From the NCBI GenBank assembly GCA_015660965.1, contig JACTVG010000001.1, positions 372,001 through 436,000 on the forward strand: DNA of 64,000 nucleotides, given 5' to 3'. The DNA comes from Methanoregulaceae archaeon. GTDB taxonomy: Archaea > Halobacteriota > Methanomicrobia > Methanomicrobiales > Methanospirillaceae. Shown in pieces: positions 63,329 through 64,000 of this stretch (its first letter is position 1; every line of letters begins with the position of its first letter). The notes beneath the pieces were generated by a model that saw only the letters and a list, made by a program, of their open reading frames with translations, did not search any database and was not told the DNA's origin. Position numbers and translations under genes: made by a program.

Positions 63329-64000
63329 TCACTTCTCGGTGATAGTTTCTTTGACGGCAATACCAAAATGCCGCCCGCCTTCTAATGAGCAGCCAAGCAC
63401 TCGATCACCAATTGCAAGTCGAGTAACTGAGATGGCATCACCCTCTTCTTTCACAAGACGGATAGTTTCGGCGTTTTGGAGTACTAAACTCACTTTTACG
63501 TCATTTGATTCCGCTTCGACAAGGAGGAGAGGGCGACGTTCGATCTTAGTCCTTCCAATCACTGCAGTTTTTGTTGTTCCCTTAACATCAGCAACAAGTA
63601 CATGACCTCCAATTGATAGGTCGGAAAGATAAGCGGTTTTACCGTCTGGAAGCATAATATATGCATGGACCGCACCAGCATTTACTCGGAATGGGCGAGG
63701 AGCGACGTACGGATTTTCTAGTGTCTCTGCATGCACTAACAACATCGACGAAGATGTGTTTCCCATAAGCATCCCTTCACCGACCCCAAGCATCGAACAG
63801 GTATCCACGCAGACTCGGTCTCCCATACCCACTGGTTTGATGGACGTGACAGTGAATGGTATTAACTTAACCTCGCCAGCGGTTAATTTGATTAGAGATG
63901 CCACTTTTTTAACGACGGAAGGAGTTTGTGTCTTAAGTAAAACACCTGCAACCCCTTTCTCTAGAATATGGAGGGCAAGTTCTGCTTCCTTTGCATCATG
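63329..64000 (-). CDS. 3-dehydroquinate synthase II (AroB'), N-terminus beyond the window
   Basis: The frame runs open to the right edge: 223 C-terminal codons are here. Segments GVLLKTQTPSVV, TVTSIKPVGMGDRVCVDTCSMLGVGEGMLMG, GAVHAYIM and RIKYLAD-like KTAYLSDLSIGG match the archaeal DHQ synthase II that acts on the product of ADTH synthase rather than DAHP. A GTG at 63904 is only an internal codon. It heads (in the window) the aromatic operon. Confidence 0.93.
   Translation of the reverse strand, partial: HDAKEAELALHILEKGVAGVLLKTQTPSVVKKVASLIKLTAGEVKLIPFTVTSIKPVGMGDRVCVDTCSMLGVGEGMLMGNTSSSMLLVHAETLENPYVAPRPFRVNAGAVHAYIMLPDGKTAYLSDLSIGGHVLVADVKGTTKTAVIGRTKIERRPLLLVEAESNDVKVSLVLQNAETIRLVKEEGDAISVTRLAIGDRVLGCSLEGGRHFGIAVKETITEK

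Overview
The window is chromosomal DNA from a methanogenic archaeon, most likely a member of the Methanomicrobiales. Supporting genes are a methanogenesis marker protein 8 homologue, the tRNA-dependent cysteine enzyme SepCysS, archaeal-type quinolinate synthase, TIM, FBP aldolase/phosphatase, Sm-like protein and CDC48, plus TATA-like boxes and GGAG/GGTG ribosome sites. No rRNA, CRISPR array, transposase or prophage was seen. Overall base composition is AT-leaning. Two islands, at 1.0-3.7 kb and 44.3-45.4 kb, are clearly richer in GC than their surroundings.

Left part (1-10.6 kb) is a sulfur island. On the minus strand run tRNA-Cys, SepCysS, O-acetylhomoserine sulfhydrylase, a 31-codon micro-ORF and metX (cut by the window edge). 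Then come molybdopterin synthase (moaE, moaD), an E1-like activator, iscU and iscS. A small Cys-bearing HTH regulator, a LarE-type sulfurtransferase and fdhD point the other way. A tRNA 2-thiolation enzyme with its small sulfur carrier closes the island. Paired palindromes with the core CACAATTGTG lie in front of both tRNA-Cys and the regulator gene, which suggests one cysteine/Fe-S regulon.

Middle-left (10.7-30 kb) holds an ABC exporter whose permease is broken by a one-base frameshift, an AlkD-like protein, nadA, mscL, a 2195-residue protein made of about 60 TPRs, a membrane J-domain/TPR protein, a secreted collagen-like protein, a 52-codon zinc-ribbon gene, marker protein 8, two membrane proteins, adenine deaminase and small proteins.

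Middle (30-44 kb) is largely informational and housekeeping: a RecJ/DHH protein, RNase Z, a TIM-barrel protein, a UPF0200 kinase-like protein, an NrdG-like radical SAM protein with no normal start codon, thiC, cdc48, hsp20, FBP aldolase/phosphatase, an Sm-like protein and a winged-helix protein with four cysteines. It ends with a receiver-PAS-PAS protein carrying a C-terminal diadenylate cyclase-like domain.

Right part (44.3-64 kb) begins with hgcA-hgcB, the mercury methylation genes, in one tightly coupled operon with an ACR3 arsenite exporter and divergent from an ArsR-family regulator. TTTCAA/TTGAAA palindromes lie between them. Next are an ADP-forming acyl-CoA synthetase and a three-gene cassette (GCS2-like ligase, RimK-like ATP-grasp ligase, RLAN-domain protein) that looks like an uncharacterised peptide or amide ligation pathway. 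After an HTH-CBS regulator, TIM, a U32 protein and a small exporter comes an aromatic amino acid operon (aroB', tyrA, pheA, aroA, aroK-aroE fusion, aroC), with aroD convergent to it. The two strongest candidates for new biology are the GCS2/ATP-grasp/RLAN cassette and the sensor-diadenylate cyclase. The hgcAB-arsR-acr3 locus is the most environmentally significant known system here.
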